From Streptoalloteichus hindustanus (GTDB taxonomy: Bacteria; Actinomycetota; Actinomycetes; Mycobacteriales; Pseudonocardiaceae): a stretch of DNA of 64,000 bases. This document shows, in pieces, positions 26,601-34,813 of the stretch. The translations under genes and the position numbers were made by a program. The notes below the pieces were generated by a model. That model saw only the letters and a list, made by a program, of their open reading frames with translations, was not told the DNA's origin and made no database searches. The first letter of the stretch is position 1, and each line of letters opens with the position of its first letter. The DNA lies in contig NZ_FQVN01000012.1 of assembly GCF_900129375.1 (NCBI RefSeq), positions 78,122 through 142,121 of the forward strand, in the 5' to 3' direction.

Positions 26601-29143
26601 TCACCGCGTACCAGGTGTTGCTGCACCGGTGGACCGGGGACCACGACATCGTCGTGGGCACTCACGTGGCCGACCGGGACTGGCACGGATCAGCCCGGCT
26701 CGTGGGGTACTGCGTCAACACGCTGCCCCTGCGGGTCGACGTCGCCGACGATCCGCCCTTCGGCGCGTTGGCCCGTCGGACCGGCCGCGAGGTGCGGGAA
26801 GCGTTGCGGCACCGGCGGTTGCCGTTCCCGATCCTGGTCGAGCGCCTCAATCCGGAGCGCCACGCGGACAGCACGCCGTTCTTCCGGACCTCGTTCGCCT
26901 TCCACGGAACCCGGCCCGGCGCCCCGGACGCGCTCGCCGCCCTGGACATGGGCGTGCCGGAGACGTCGGTGTCCGTCGGACCGGTGCGGCTGACGCCGTT
27001 CCCGGTGGAGCCGGCGGGAGTGCGGTTCGACCTCACCCTGACTCTGTCCGAAGTGGACGGTCAGCTGATCGGCCGGTGGGAGTACGACCCGCACCTGTTC
27101 GCCGCGTCCACGATCCGCCGGATAGCGGAGTGCTACGCGGAACTGCTCACCGCCGCGCTGGCGAACGCCGACCGGGCGGTGTCCCGGTTGTCGCTCCTGC
27201 CCCCGGAGCAGGTCGACGAGGCGTTGGTCCGGTGGAACCGAACCGAGCGCGCCTACGACCTGGACGTCACGTTGCCGATGCTCGTCCAACGGCAGGCGCA
27301 CCGGACGCCCGACCGCACCGCGCTGGTGTGGCGCGGGCATCGACTGACGTACCGAGAGCTCAATCGACGCGCGAACCAGGTGGCGCGGTTGCTGTGCGGC
27401 CGGGGTGTCGGCCCGGAGGACCTGGTCGCGATCCGGCTGCCCCGCACCCCGCACCTGATCATCACGATCCTCGGTGTCCTCAAGAGCGGCGCGGCCTACG
27501 TCCCCCTCGACCCGGACCACCCCGCGCACCGAGTTGGCGTCATCCTCCGGGAGGCCCGTCCGTCGCTGGTCATCACCGACGACCTCGACAGCGTTCCCGG
27601 TGACGTCACAGCGGTTCGCCTTCCTGGGCTCGGAGAGCTGGACGCGCTCGGCGACAGTGACCTCCACTCGACCACTCGGCTCCATCCACGGAACCTGGCG
27701 TACGTCCTCTACACCTCCGGATCGACCGGAACACCCAAAGGCGTCGCCATCGAACACCGCAGCGCCGTCAACCTCATCCACTGGGCCCAGGAAACCTACA
27801 CACCCGACGAACTCGCCGGCACCCTCGCCGCCACCTCCATCTGCTTCGACCTCTCCATCTTCGAAATCTTCACCCCACTCACCACCGGGGCCATGCTCAT
27901 CCTGGCTGACAACGCCCTGGATCTGGCGGACCTCGGCGGCGTCGGCGTGACCCTGGTCAACACGGTCCCCTCCGCCATCGCGGAACTGCATGCCGTCCAA
28001 GGCATTCCGCGCAGTGTGCGGGCCATCAACCTGGCTGGGGAGCCACTTCCGGCCGCTCTGGTCCGCGCGTTGTACGACCGCACGTCAACCCGACGCGTCA
28101 CGAATCTCTACGGGCCGACGGAAGCCACCACCTACGTGACCTACCAGGATCTCCCGGCGGACTGCCGTGATCCGGTCAGCATCGGTGTCGCGCTACCGAA
28201 CACCCGCACCTACCTCCTCGACCACCACCACCAACCCACACCCACCAACACCACCACCCCACTCCACCTCGCCGGCACCCCACTCGCCCGCAACTACCAC
28301 CACAACCCCACCCACACCGCCACCCACTTCACCCCCAACCCCCACACCACCACCCCCGGCGACCGCCTCTACCACACCGGAGACCTCACCCACCGCACCA
28401 CCAACGGACACCTCCACTACCACGGCCGAACCGACCACCAAACCAAACTCCACGGCCACCGCATCGAACCCACAGAAATCGAAACCACACTCCACCAACA
28501 CCCCCACACCCACGAAACAACCGTCGTTCCCCACGGTGAAGGACGGGAACGTCGCCTGCTCGCCTACGTGACACCCGCTCCGCCCGACGGCGATCAGGAG
28601 GAGCTGGCCCGCGCGCTGCGCAACCACCTCGTGGAGCGTCTCCCGCACTACATGATCCCGGCCGGGTTCGTCTTCCTGGACCGACTTCCCCGCACCCCCA
28701 ACGGAAAAGTCGACCGTGCGGCCCTGCCACCACCGGAGGGGGCCGTCCTCGCCGCGCACCAGCGCCACGTCGCACCCCGGGACCGCACGGAGAAACGCAT
28801 CGCCGCGGTGTGGGCGTCACTGCTCGACCAGGACCGGATCGGCGTGCACGACGACTTCTTCGAGCTGGGCGGCAACTCCCTGCTCGCCGGGCGACTCGTG
28901 CACGAGCTGCGCCGGGAGTTCGGCGTGCGGGTCCCCTTGCGGGAGCTCTTCCTCGACGCGACCGTGGCGCACCTGGCGGCGGCCGTCGAGGCCCGCCGCG
29001 ACCCGACGGGCGCGCCAGGGGACCGGCGGCACCCGGTTCCGGCTCTGGACGACCTGACCGACGACGAGTGGGACGCCCTGCTGTCCGGCGGCGCGCCCGA
29101 TCTCCCCGAACGAGCCAGCACGGCGAAGGAGTGGGACCGATGA
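23660..29143 (+). CDS. NRPS 1: FAAL-ACP-C-A(Ala)-PCP
   Basis: 1827 residues. Domains: fatty acyl-AMP ligase (about 10-580; LQYTSGSTASPRGVVLTHAN, GRHKDVLVVRGRNHHPHDIE), ACP (active Ser near 659 in GLDSLAV), condensation (about 736-1190; HHIVADF near 861), adenylation (about 1205-1680; YTSGSTGTPKG, YGPTEATT) and PCP (Ser near 1740 in GGNSLL). The specificity code I read is DLFNNALTYK, which I recall as alanine. It should load a fatty acid and attach it to alanine, making an acyl-Ala leader as in SfmA of saframycin. Parts of the A domain (27716-27890, 28195-28520) have a strange G-poor, His/Thr/Pro-rich composition. The ATG at 23660 is preferred to TTG at 23654; the end overlaps NRPS 2 by four bases. 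Confidence 0.85.
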   Translation: MRERHPVGTLPDLLRARASRTPHAEAFTFLESRDGPELARPAPLAERTVDYATLDRLARGIAVRLRAAGSPGDRALLLYPPGPEYVAAFFGCLYAGVLAVPVYPPDPRRERSFGRLRAIAGNARARLVLTTTAVREGAAAVGEQAGLGESTWLATDDLDSTTTDLEDADDGAWTPPIAPDSPAFLQYTSGSTASPRGVVLTHANLMRNLAAIHDRFGLSEHSHGVIWLPPYHDMGLIGGLLGPIHGGFPVTLLSPLTFLRNPVTWLRALSERGGTCGGGPNFAYDLCVRKVSEEDRAGLDLSGWDLAFCGAEPVRAETLDAFAAAFAPCGFRREAFFPCYGLAEATLIVTGGPAGGGARVARFDRDALTRGQALPVDEEAPADSTTQRLVGCGGAVPGSRVLVVDPHTRMPLSPGRIGEIWVAGPSVAGGYWDDREATEETFGARLADPAAPERWLRTGDLGFLDDGELFVTGRHKDVLVVRGRNHHPHDIESTVERSHPALRPGCCAVFQAPDDGGVERVVVVQEVARRADDVRPAEVAAAVRRAVSARHGVAVDDVVLVATRTIPKTSSGKIQRRACRAAYLAGDLLRVDRDAPGPQGPEQVSPSGHAARNDLRRAPLGSRRALALSTVAALVAELGGVPVGEQNPEGGLVDNGLDSLAVTEFQHRAERQHAVTLSPSALIAATSLGAVADHILERIDQAPAAPTPKTETEIGPPDTKPLDTGPSNTAATRGPLPLSQGQRALWLLEQLNPRDPAYVIARAVRLHGPLDVAALRSVLRTLVARHEALRTTFTVVDGEPAQVVHDVVELPLDVEMVGGDVDAVDQWARDRATAPFDLAEGPLVRAALLAETPRQHVLVFAVHHIVADFWSLGLLLDEFRVLLSAASAGAEPAGLLPDPVPHRDYVRRQERYLTSPEAEEDWAYWRERLAGPVPRLRLPTERIDAPPPAPPTHGVALPRDLTARVHDFGRRHGITPFTVLLTAYQVLLHRWTGDHDIVVGTHVADRDWHGSARLVGYCVNTLPLRVDVADDPPFGALARRTGREVREALRHRRLPFPILVERLNPERHADSTPFFRTSFAFHGTRPGAPDALAALDMGVPETSVSVGPVRLTPFPVEPAGVRFDLTLTLSEVDGQLIGRWEYDPHLFAASTIRRIAECYAELLTAALANADRAVSRLSLLPPEQVDEALVRWNRTERAYDLDVTLPMLVQRQAHRTPDRTALVWRGHRLTYRELNRRANQVARLLCGRGVGPEDLVAIRLPRTPHLIITILGVLKSGAAYVPLDPDHPAHRVGVILREARPSLVITDDLDSVPGDVTAVRLPGLGELDALGDSDLHSTTRLHPRNLAYVLYTSGSTGTPKGVAIEHRSAVNLIHWAQETYTPDELAGTLAATSICFDLSIFEIFTPLTTGAMLILADNALDLADLGGVGVTLVNTVPSAIAELHAVQGIPRSVRAINLAGEPLPAALVRALYDRTSTRRVTNLYGPTEATTYVTYQDLPADCRDPVSIGVALPNTRTYLLDHHHQPTPTNTTTPLHLAGTPLARNYHHNPTHTATHFTPNPHTTTPGDRLYHTGDLTHRTTNGHLHYHGRTDHQTKLHGHRIEPTEIETTLHQHPHTHETTVVPHGEGRERRLLAYVTPAPPDGDQEELARALRNHLVERLPHYMIPAGFVFLDRLPRTPNGKVDRAALPPPEGAVLAAHQRHVAPRDRTEKRIAAVWASLLDQDRIGVHDDFFELGGNSLLAGRLVHELRREFGVRVPLRELFLDATVAHLAAAVEARRDPTGAPGDRRHPVPALDDLTDDEWDALLSGGAPDLPERASTAKEWDR
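28195..28520 (+). repeat. G-depleted low-complexity segment inside the alanine A domain
   Basis: On the coding strand this stretch is almost free of G and rich in CAC, ACC, CCC and AAC codons, giving a His/Thr/Pro/Asn-rich protein. A-domain motifs survive in altered form (YHTGDL, GRTDHQTKLHGHRIEPTEIE), so it is still a real A-domain segment. A similar but milder patch is at 27716-27890; the DNA between them is normal. Confidence 0.75.
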
Positions 29144-32100
29144 CGGGGCCTGTGGACCAGCCCGCGCAGGAGCCGGGGAGGACGGAGCCGGCGGGAGAGG
29201 ACGCCCGACGCGCCCTGGTGACCCGCCTGCTCACCGAGCACGGCGTCACCAACGCCACGGCCCTCTCGCCCGAACAGCGGCGGTTGCTGATGCTGACGCG
29301 GATGGAGCCGGGGATGCCGGCGCACCTCGTCGCCGGGTACCGGCTGCGCGGCGCGCTGGACCTCCCGGTGCTGCAACAGGGTCTGGCCGAGGTGGCCCGC
29401 CGGCACGAGGTGCTGCGCAGCACCTTCGTCGAGGTGGCGGGACGGGTGTTGCGGGTGGTCAACCCGGCGACCGAGCTGAACATCGTGGCGGCGGAGCCGG
29501 AGGCGCGGGAGTCGCCGGAGGAGTTCGTGCGCCGCAACGCCGAACGCGAGCTGGCGCAGGCCTTTGACCCGGCCACCGGCCCGCTCACCAGGGCGCGGCT
29601 GCTCCGGCTCGACGAGCGGGACCACGTGTTGATGCTGGCCGTGCACGAACTCGTCGCCGACGAGTGGTCCCCCGATCTGCTCGTCCGCGAGCTGGTCACC
29701 GCCTGCCGCCGGCTGCTCGACGACTCGGACGTGGTGCCCCAACCCGAAGCGCCGGCCTACGCGGACTACGCCCGGTGGCGACAGGTGCTGGCCGGTGGCG
29801 ACGAGCACGCGCGGCAACTCGCGTTCTGGCGCGAGCGCCTGGCGGAGGTGCCCCCGCTGCCGCTGCCGACCGACCACGGTCGACCGGCGACCAAGACCTA
29901 CGCCTGCTCGTCTGTCCACTTAGGACTGTCGACGAGCACCACCGAGGCGTTGGAGGACCTGGCAGGCCGGCTCGCCGTGCCACTGGAAACCGTCGTGCTG
30001 ACCGGTTTCCAGATCCTGCTCTCGCGCTACGCCCGGCACTCCGACATCGCGGTGGGCACCCGCACCTCGGTCCGAGGCGAGCGGTGGAGCGGCTTGCTCG
30101 GCCCCGCCGGCAACACTGTCGTCCTGCGCGTCGACCTGACCGGCGACCCCACCGTCGGTGAGGCCGTCCACCGGGTCGCCGCCGCGACGGACGACGCCGC
30201 GCGGAACCGGGAGGTCCTCTTCGGCACGCTGGTCGACGACCTGCAAACCCACCGCGACGTCAGCCGAACCCCGTTCTTCCAGGTGATGTTCGCCTTCCGG
30301 GACGGGCGGTGGAGCCTGCGGGACGCGCCCGGCCTGACGGTGACCCCGTACCCGCTGCCGGTCGGGCGGACCGCCGTCGACCTCACCCTCACGGCCGTCC
30401 GCGCCGACACCGGGCTGCTGCTCCGGCTCGACCACAACACGGACCTGTACGGAACGGACACGGCCCGCCGTCTGCTGGGCCACCTCAGGACACTGCTCTC
30501 CTCGACCACCGACCCCGCCCGGCGGGCCTCCGAGCTCCCCCTGCTCACCCCCGAGGAGCAGCACACCGTCCTGCGGACCTGGAACGAGTCCACTGAGGAC
30601 GGACCAGCCCACGCAGACCACGCAGACCACGCGGGCTTTCCCGCCGACGCCCTGCTGCACCAGCTCGTGGAGGCGCAGGCGGCCAGGACGCCCCGCGCGG
30701 TGGCGGTGACCTGCGGCGGCGCGAGGGCGACCTACCAGGAGCTCAACGAACGGGCCAACCAACTCGCCCACCACCTCCGGGAGCGGGGGCTCGGTCTGGA
30801 GGGACGGGTCGCGATCTGCCTGGAACGCTCGGTGGAGATGGTGATCGCGATACTCGGGGTGCTCAAGGCCGGGGGCGCGTACGTGCCACTGGACCCGGAG
30901 TACCCGGCGGAGCGGTTGCGGTACCTGATCTCCGACAGCGCCGCCCAGATCCTCGTCACCCAACGCGAACTGGTGGCGGGCCTGCCCGAGGGGACCTCGG
31001 ACCGCCTGCTGGTGGACGAGGACTGGCCGGCGGTGGCCCGTGCGCCCCGGCACGACCCGGAACCGGTGGCGCAGCCGGACAACCTCGCGTACCTCATCTA
31101 CACGTCTGGCTCCACCGGCCAGCCGAAGGGCGTCATGCTCACCCACCGCGGCGCGGTGAACAACCTGACCTGGCGGCAACGGCGTTGGCCGCTCTCCCCC
31201 GACGACCGGGTCCTCCAGAACCACTCGTTCAGCTTCGACCCCTCGCTGTGGGCCACCTTCTGGCCGTTGATGGCCGGCGCGCGAACCGTCGTCACGCCGC
31301 CCGGCCAGAAGTACGACAGCAGCGCGTTGGTCCGTCTCCTCCGAGAAGAGGAGATCACCCTGTACGCGGCGGTGCCCTCGCTCAACGCTGTACTGATGGA
31401 GGAGCCGGGCATCGAGGAGTGCACGAGCATCCGATACGTGCAGAGCGGGGCGGAGATGCTCACCGGCGGGCTCCAGCGCGCGGTGTTCTCCCGCCTCGAC
31501 GCCGAACTGGTCAACTTCTACGGACCCACCGAGACCACTGTGGACTCCACGGCCTGGGTCTGCCCGCGCACGTCAGAGCCGGAGGCCGCGCCCATCGGCC
31601 GTCCGGTGGCGAACCTGCGGGTTCACGTCCTCGACGACAACGCGCGCCCCGTTCCGCCGGGCGTGCCGGGGCACATCTGCGTCGGCGGTGTCGGTCTGGC
31701 CCGCGGCTACCACAACCGCCCCGGGCTCACCGCGGGCCGGTTCGTCCCGGACCCCTTCGGCGTGGAGCCGGGCGGACGGCTCTACCGCACCGGCGACATC
31801 GGCCGCTACCGCGCCGACGGCGTGCTCGAGTTCGTGGGGCGGGCGGACAACCAGGTGAAGGTGCGCGGCTACCGGATCGAGCTGGGTGAGGTGGAGGCGG
31901 CGCTGACCCAGCACCCCGATGTGCGGGAGGCGGTCGCGCTGGCCAGGGAGGACACGCCCGGCGACCGCCGGCTGGTCGGCTACGTCACCCGCACCGAGGG
32001 CAGTTCCCCGACGCCGTCGGCGTTGTCGGCGTTCCTGGCCGAGTTCCTGCCGTCCCACATGGTGCCCTCGGCGATCGTGGCGCTCGACGAGTTCCCGGTG

Positions 32101-33693
32101 ACGCCCAACGGGAAGGTCGACCGCCGGGCACTGCCCGCCCCTGGCGCTCCCCGCGCTGCGCACGGGGCGGACGACGCGCCCCGCACCGCCCTGGAGAACG
32201 AGGTCGCCGGCCTGTTCGCCAGGGCGTTGGGCATCGACCGGGTCGGCATCGCCCAGGACTTCTTCGAGCTCGGCGGCTCCTCGCTGGTGCTCGCCCGGCT
32301 GGCCTCCCAGCTCCTCCACCACTTCCACGTCTCGCTGCCGGTGCACCAGCTCTTCAAGGTTCCCACGGTGGCGGGCGTGGCCGAGACGATCCAGGAGTCC
32401 CAACAGGACGGTGTCCGGGGCGCGTTGACCACGCGGCACACGACGCAGTTGGAGAACGACGCCACCCTCGCCGAGGACATCACGCCGGACGGCCTGCCCA
32501 GGGCCGACTTCCTCGACCCGGACACGGTGCTGCTGACCGGAGCGACGGGCTACCTCGGCGCTTTCCTTTTGGAGCAGCTACTTCGCCGCACCCGAGCGGA
32601 CGTCTGCTGCCTGGTGCGGGCGAAGAGCCGGGAGCACGCGTCCGAGCGGCTGCGCGAGACCATGCGCCGCTACCTCATCTGGGACGACAGCTACGCGCAC
32701 CGCATCCGCCCCCTGGTCGGCGACCTGGGCCGACCACGGCTGGGACTGACCGAGGGGCAGTGGCACGAGCTGTCGGGACTGGTCGACGCGATCTACCACT
32801 GCGGCGCGACCGTGAACTTCGTCTACCCGTACTCGGCGTTGCGGAAGCCGAACGTCCATGGCACCCAGCAACTCCTGCGCCTGGCCTGCGCCGAACGCCT
32901 GAAGGCGTTCCACCACGTCTCCACCGCGGATGTCGTGCTGGCCAGCCACATGCCGCGCCCGCTGCTGGAGGACGAGACGGCGTTGCGGACGCCCAGCGAC
33001 GACCCCGGCGGTTACACCGGCAGCAAGTGGGTCGCCGAGAAGATCGCGAACATCGCGCGCCGACGGGGGATTCCGGTCTCCATCTACCGGCCCGGCCTGA
33101 TCCTCGGCCACACCAGGACCGGCGCCACGCAGCCCGAGGACTACCTCGTGGTCTCCTTCCGGGGGTTCGTCGCGATGGGCGTGGTCCCGGACTACCCCCG
33201 CATCCTGGACGCGGTTCCGGTGGACTACGTCGCCGCCGCCATCGTGCACATCTCGTTGCGGGAGCGGGCGATCGGCGACTTCTACCACCTGTTCAACCCG
33301 GCTCCGGTGAGCATCCGGCGGTTCTGCGACTGGATCCGCTCCTACGGCTACGACTTCCGGATCGTCCCGTTCGAGCGGGCCAGGGAGCTGGCGCTGGGGG
33401 TCCGGCCCGGCCACCCGCTGTACTCCATGGTTCCGCTCATCCGGGACGCCGAGGTGGAGCCGCAGGAGTCCCTGGACCCCCGGCTGATCGACCGGGTCCA
33501 GCCGGAGCTGGAGTGCCGCAACACGGCGCGGGCGCTGGCCGGCAGCGGCATCGTCTGCCCGCCGGCCGACGAGCGGCAGGCCCACCTGGTCCTGCGGTAC
33601 CTGGTCGAGCACGGCCACCTCGAACCCCCCGAGACGGCCCGCGCGAACGTCCCCCACCCTCCTGACACCGCCCTCCTGACACCACCTTCCTGA
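29140..33693 (+). CDS. NRPS 2: C-A-PCP-reductase, SfmC-like
   Basis: 1517 residues. Domains: C (about 42-480), A (about 505-990; YTSGSTGQPKGV, YGPTETTV), PCP (Ser near 1048 in GGSSLVL), and terminal NAD(P)H reductase (about 1130-1480; LLTGATGYLG, YTGSKWVAEK with Tyr near 1292 and Lys near 1296). The A-domain code I read is DPWAQGFVDK, which matches no standard amino acid I know and suits an unusual aromatic. The C domain has HELVADE (H169, E170) instead of HHxxxDG. In saframycin, SfmC has the same order; its C domain does Pictet-Spengler cyclisation and its reductase releases aldehydes, using 3-hydroxy-5-methyl-O-methyltyrosine. I infer the same role. The ATG overlaps the NRPS 1 stop (ATGA), RBS AAGGAG. 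Confidence 0.83.
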   Translation: MTGPVDQPAQEPGRTEPAGEDARRALVTRLLTEHGVTNATALSPEQRRLLMLTRMEPGMPAHLVAGYRLRGALDLPVLQQGLAEVARRHEVLRSTFVEVAGRVLRVVNPATELNIVAAEPEARESPEEFVRRNAERELAQAFDPATGPLTRARLLRLDERDHVLMLAVHELVADEWSPDLLVRELVTACRRLLDDSDVVPQPEAPAYADYARWRQVLAGGDEHARQLAFWRERLAEVPPLPLPTDHGRPATKTYACSSVHLGLSTSTTEALEDLAGRLAVPLETVVLTGFQILLSRYARHSDIAVGTRTSVRGERWSGLLGPAGNTVVLRVDLTGDPTVGEAVHRVAAATDDAARNREVLFGTLVDDLQTHRDVSRTPFFQVMFAFRDGRWSLRDAPGLTVTPYPLPVGRTAVDLTLTAVRADTGLLLRLDHNTDLYGTDTARRLLGHLRTLLSSTTDPARRASELPLLTPEEQHTVLRTWNESTEDGPAHADHADHAGFPADALLHQLVEAQAARTPRAVAVTCGGARATYQELNERANQLAHHLRERGLGLEGRVAICLERSVEMVIAILGVLKAGGAYVPLDPEYPAERLRYLISDSAAQILVTQRELVAGLPEGTSDRLLVDEDWPAVARAPRHDPEPVAQPDNLAYLIYTSGSTGQPKGVMLTHRGAVNNLTWRQRRWPLSPDDRVLQNHSFSFDPSLWATFWPLMAGARTVVTPPGQKYDSSALVRLLREEEITLYAAVPSLNAVLMEEPGIEECTSIRYVQSGAEMLTGGLQRAVFSRLDAELVNFYGPTETTVDSTAWVCPRTSEPEAAPIGRPVANLRVHVLDDNARPVPPGVPGHICVGGVGLARGYHNRPGLTAGRFVPDPFGVEPGGRLYRTGDIGRYRADGVLEFVGRADNQVKVRGYRIELGEVEAALTQHPDVREAVALAREDTPGDRRLVGYVTRTEGSSPTPSALSAFLAEFLPSHMVPSAIVALDEFPVTPNGKVDRRALPAPGAPRAAHGADDAPRTALENEVAGLFARALGIDRVGIAQDFFELGGSSLVLARLASQLLHHFHVSLPVHQLFKVPTVAGVAETIQESQQDGVRGALTTRHTTQLENDATLAEDITPDGLPRADFLDPDTVLLTGATGYLGAFLLEQLLRRTRADVCCLVRAKSREHASERLRETMRRYLIWDDSYAHRIRPLVGDLGRPRLGLTEGQWHELSGLVDAIYHCGATVNFVYPYSALRKPNVHGTQQLLRLACAERLKAFHHVSTADVVLASHMPRPLLEDETALRTPSDDPGGYTGSKWVAEKIANIARRRGIPVSIYRPGLILGHTRTGATQPEDYLVVSFRGFVAMGVVPDYPRILDAVPVDYVAAAIVHISLRERAIGDFYHLFNPAPVSIRRFCDWIRSYGYDFRIVPFERARELALGVRPGHPLYSMVPLIRDAEVEPQESLDPRLIDRVQPELECRNTARALAGSGIVCPPADERQAHLVLRYLVEHGHLEPPETARANVPHPPDTALLTPPS

Positions 33694-33754
33694 CCTGCCC
33701 TCCTGACACCGCCCCCGCCACGCGGCGTCCCTGCCACCGTCGAGGGAGAACCCG

Positions 33755-34813
33755 ATGCGCAGCGACGACTTCCCCCTGTTACGCCCGCAGGACCTGCCGG
33801 CGTCGACGCACGTGCTCGCGCCCGCGCCGGGCAGCGCGACAGCGGCCGCACTGGCCACCGCGCTCGCCGGTCCCGCCGACCGGACCGACGACCAGGAGCT
33901 CGTCGTACTCCGCGCCGCACTGGGGGTTCTCGGGTTCTCCACCGGGGAGATCGCCGTCGTGACCGACGATCCGGAGGAGTCCGCGGGGAACCGGGCCAAC
34001 GACGCCGCCTTCCGGTTCGTGCGGGTGCGCGGGGACGTCTCGCGGGTGCTCGCCCACTCCGTGCTCCAGGGATACGTGACGTTGTTGGAGGAGGCGTTGG
34101 GCACGGGCACTGACCTGACGCCCGAGCAGTGGCGGCCACTGCGCACGGCGATGCGGCAACTGGTGCTCCTGATCTCCGGGGACTTCACGCCGCTCGACGA
34201 GCGGGCGGGGCCGGATGTCGTGCGCCTGCCGCCGAGGCCGTCGAGCTACCGGGACAACCAGGCGCTCCAGCGCTGGATCCGGGGCCACCACGTGTTCATG
34301 GTCCTCGTGCAGGGCCTGGTGATCAGCCTCAACGGGTTCGCGCACCACGCGTCGGCCGGCGAGATCCCCGAGGCGCAGCGGATGCTGGAGGTGGCCGCGG
34401 TCGTCATGCGGGGCGCGGCGGCGGCGCTGCGGTTCACCGGTGACTTCCCGTTCTCCGAGTACCAGAGGAACATTCGGCCCACCCTCATGCCGCCGACCGC
34501 GCCGCCGGACATGAGTGGGCTGCGGTGGCGGGACCACGAGCACCTGATCCGGGTGCTCGGGGGCACGCGGACGCTGTTCGCCCAGCTCGATCCCCGGTTG
34601 GAGCCGCAACGGGAACGGTTCCTGGCGGCGTTCGCCGCCACCTACGACGCGCACCGGGCGGTGTGCGGGCACTTCGTGGGCACCGAGCAGTCGAGCGTGC
34701 TCATGGCGGCCCGGTCGCCGCGCTCTGCGGTGTCTACATTGGACCATTTCAAGAAGGTCCGCAGTGGACTGGTGCGCTCCAGGGAGCACGACACTGACGG
34801 GGCCACCCCGTGA
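33755..34813 (+). CDS. Heme-dependent TDO-superfamily hydroxylase, SfmD-like
   Basis: 352 residues, mainly helical. The region FSEYQRNIRPTLMPP, MSGLRWRDHEHLIRVLGGT and FAATYDAHRAVCGHFVG resembles the tryptophan-dioxygenase superfamily. It contains an HxxxC motif, H300-RAV-C304. SfmD, the 3-methyltyrosine hydroxylase of saframycin biosynthesis, uses an HxxxC motif to bind heme by one thioether bond. Here the enzyme would hydroxylate 3-methyltyrosine on the way to 3-hydroxy-5-methyl-O-methyltyrosine. Family placement is from motifs and context, not from a search. The ATG follows GAGGGAGAA; it ends in a GTGA overlap with the peptidase gene. Confidence 0.65.
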   Translation: MRSDDFPLLRPQDLPASTHVLAPAPGSATAAALATALAGPADRTDDQELVVLRAALGVLGFSTGEIAVVTDDPEESAGNRANDAAFRFVRVRGDVSRVLAHSVLQGYVTLLEEALGTGTDLTPEQWRPLRTAMRQLVLLISGDFTPLDERAGPDVVRLPPRPSSYRDNQALQRWIRGHHVFMVLVQGLVISLNGFAHHASAGEIPEAQRMLEVAAVVMRGAAAALRFTGDFPFSEYQRNIRPTLMPPTAPPDMSGLRWRDHEHLIRVLGGTRTLFAQLDPRLEPQRERFLAAFAATYDAHRAVCGHFVGTEQSSVLMAARSPRSAVSTLDHFKKVRSGLVRSREHDTDGATP

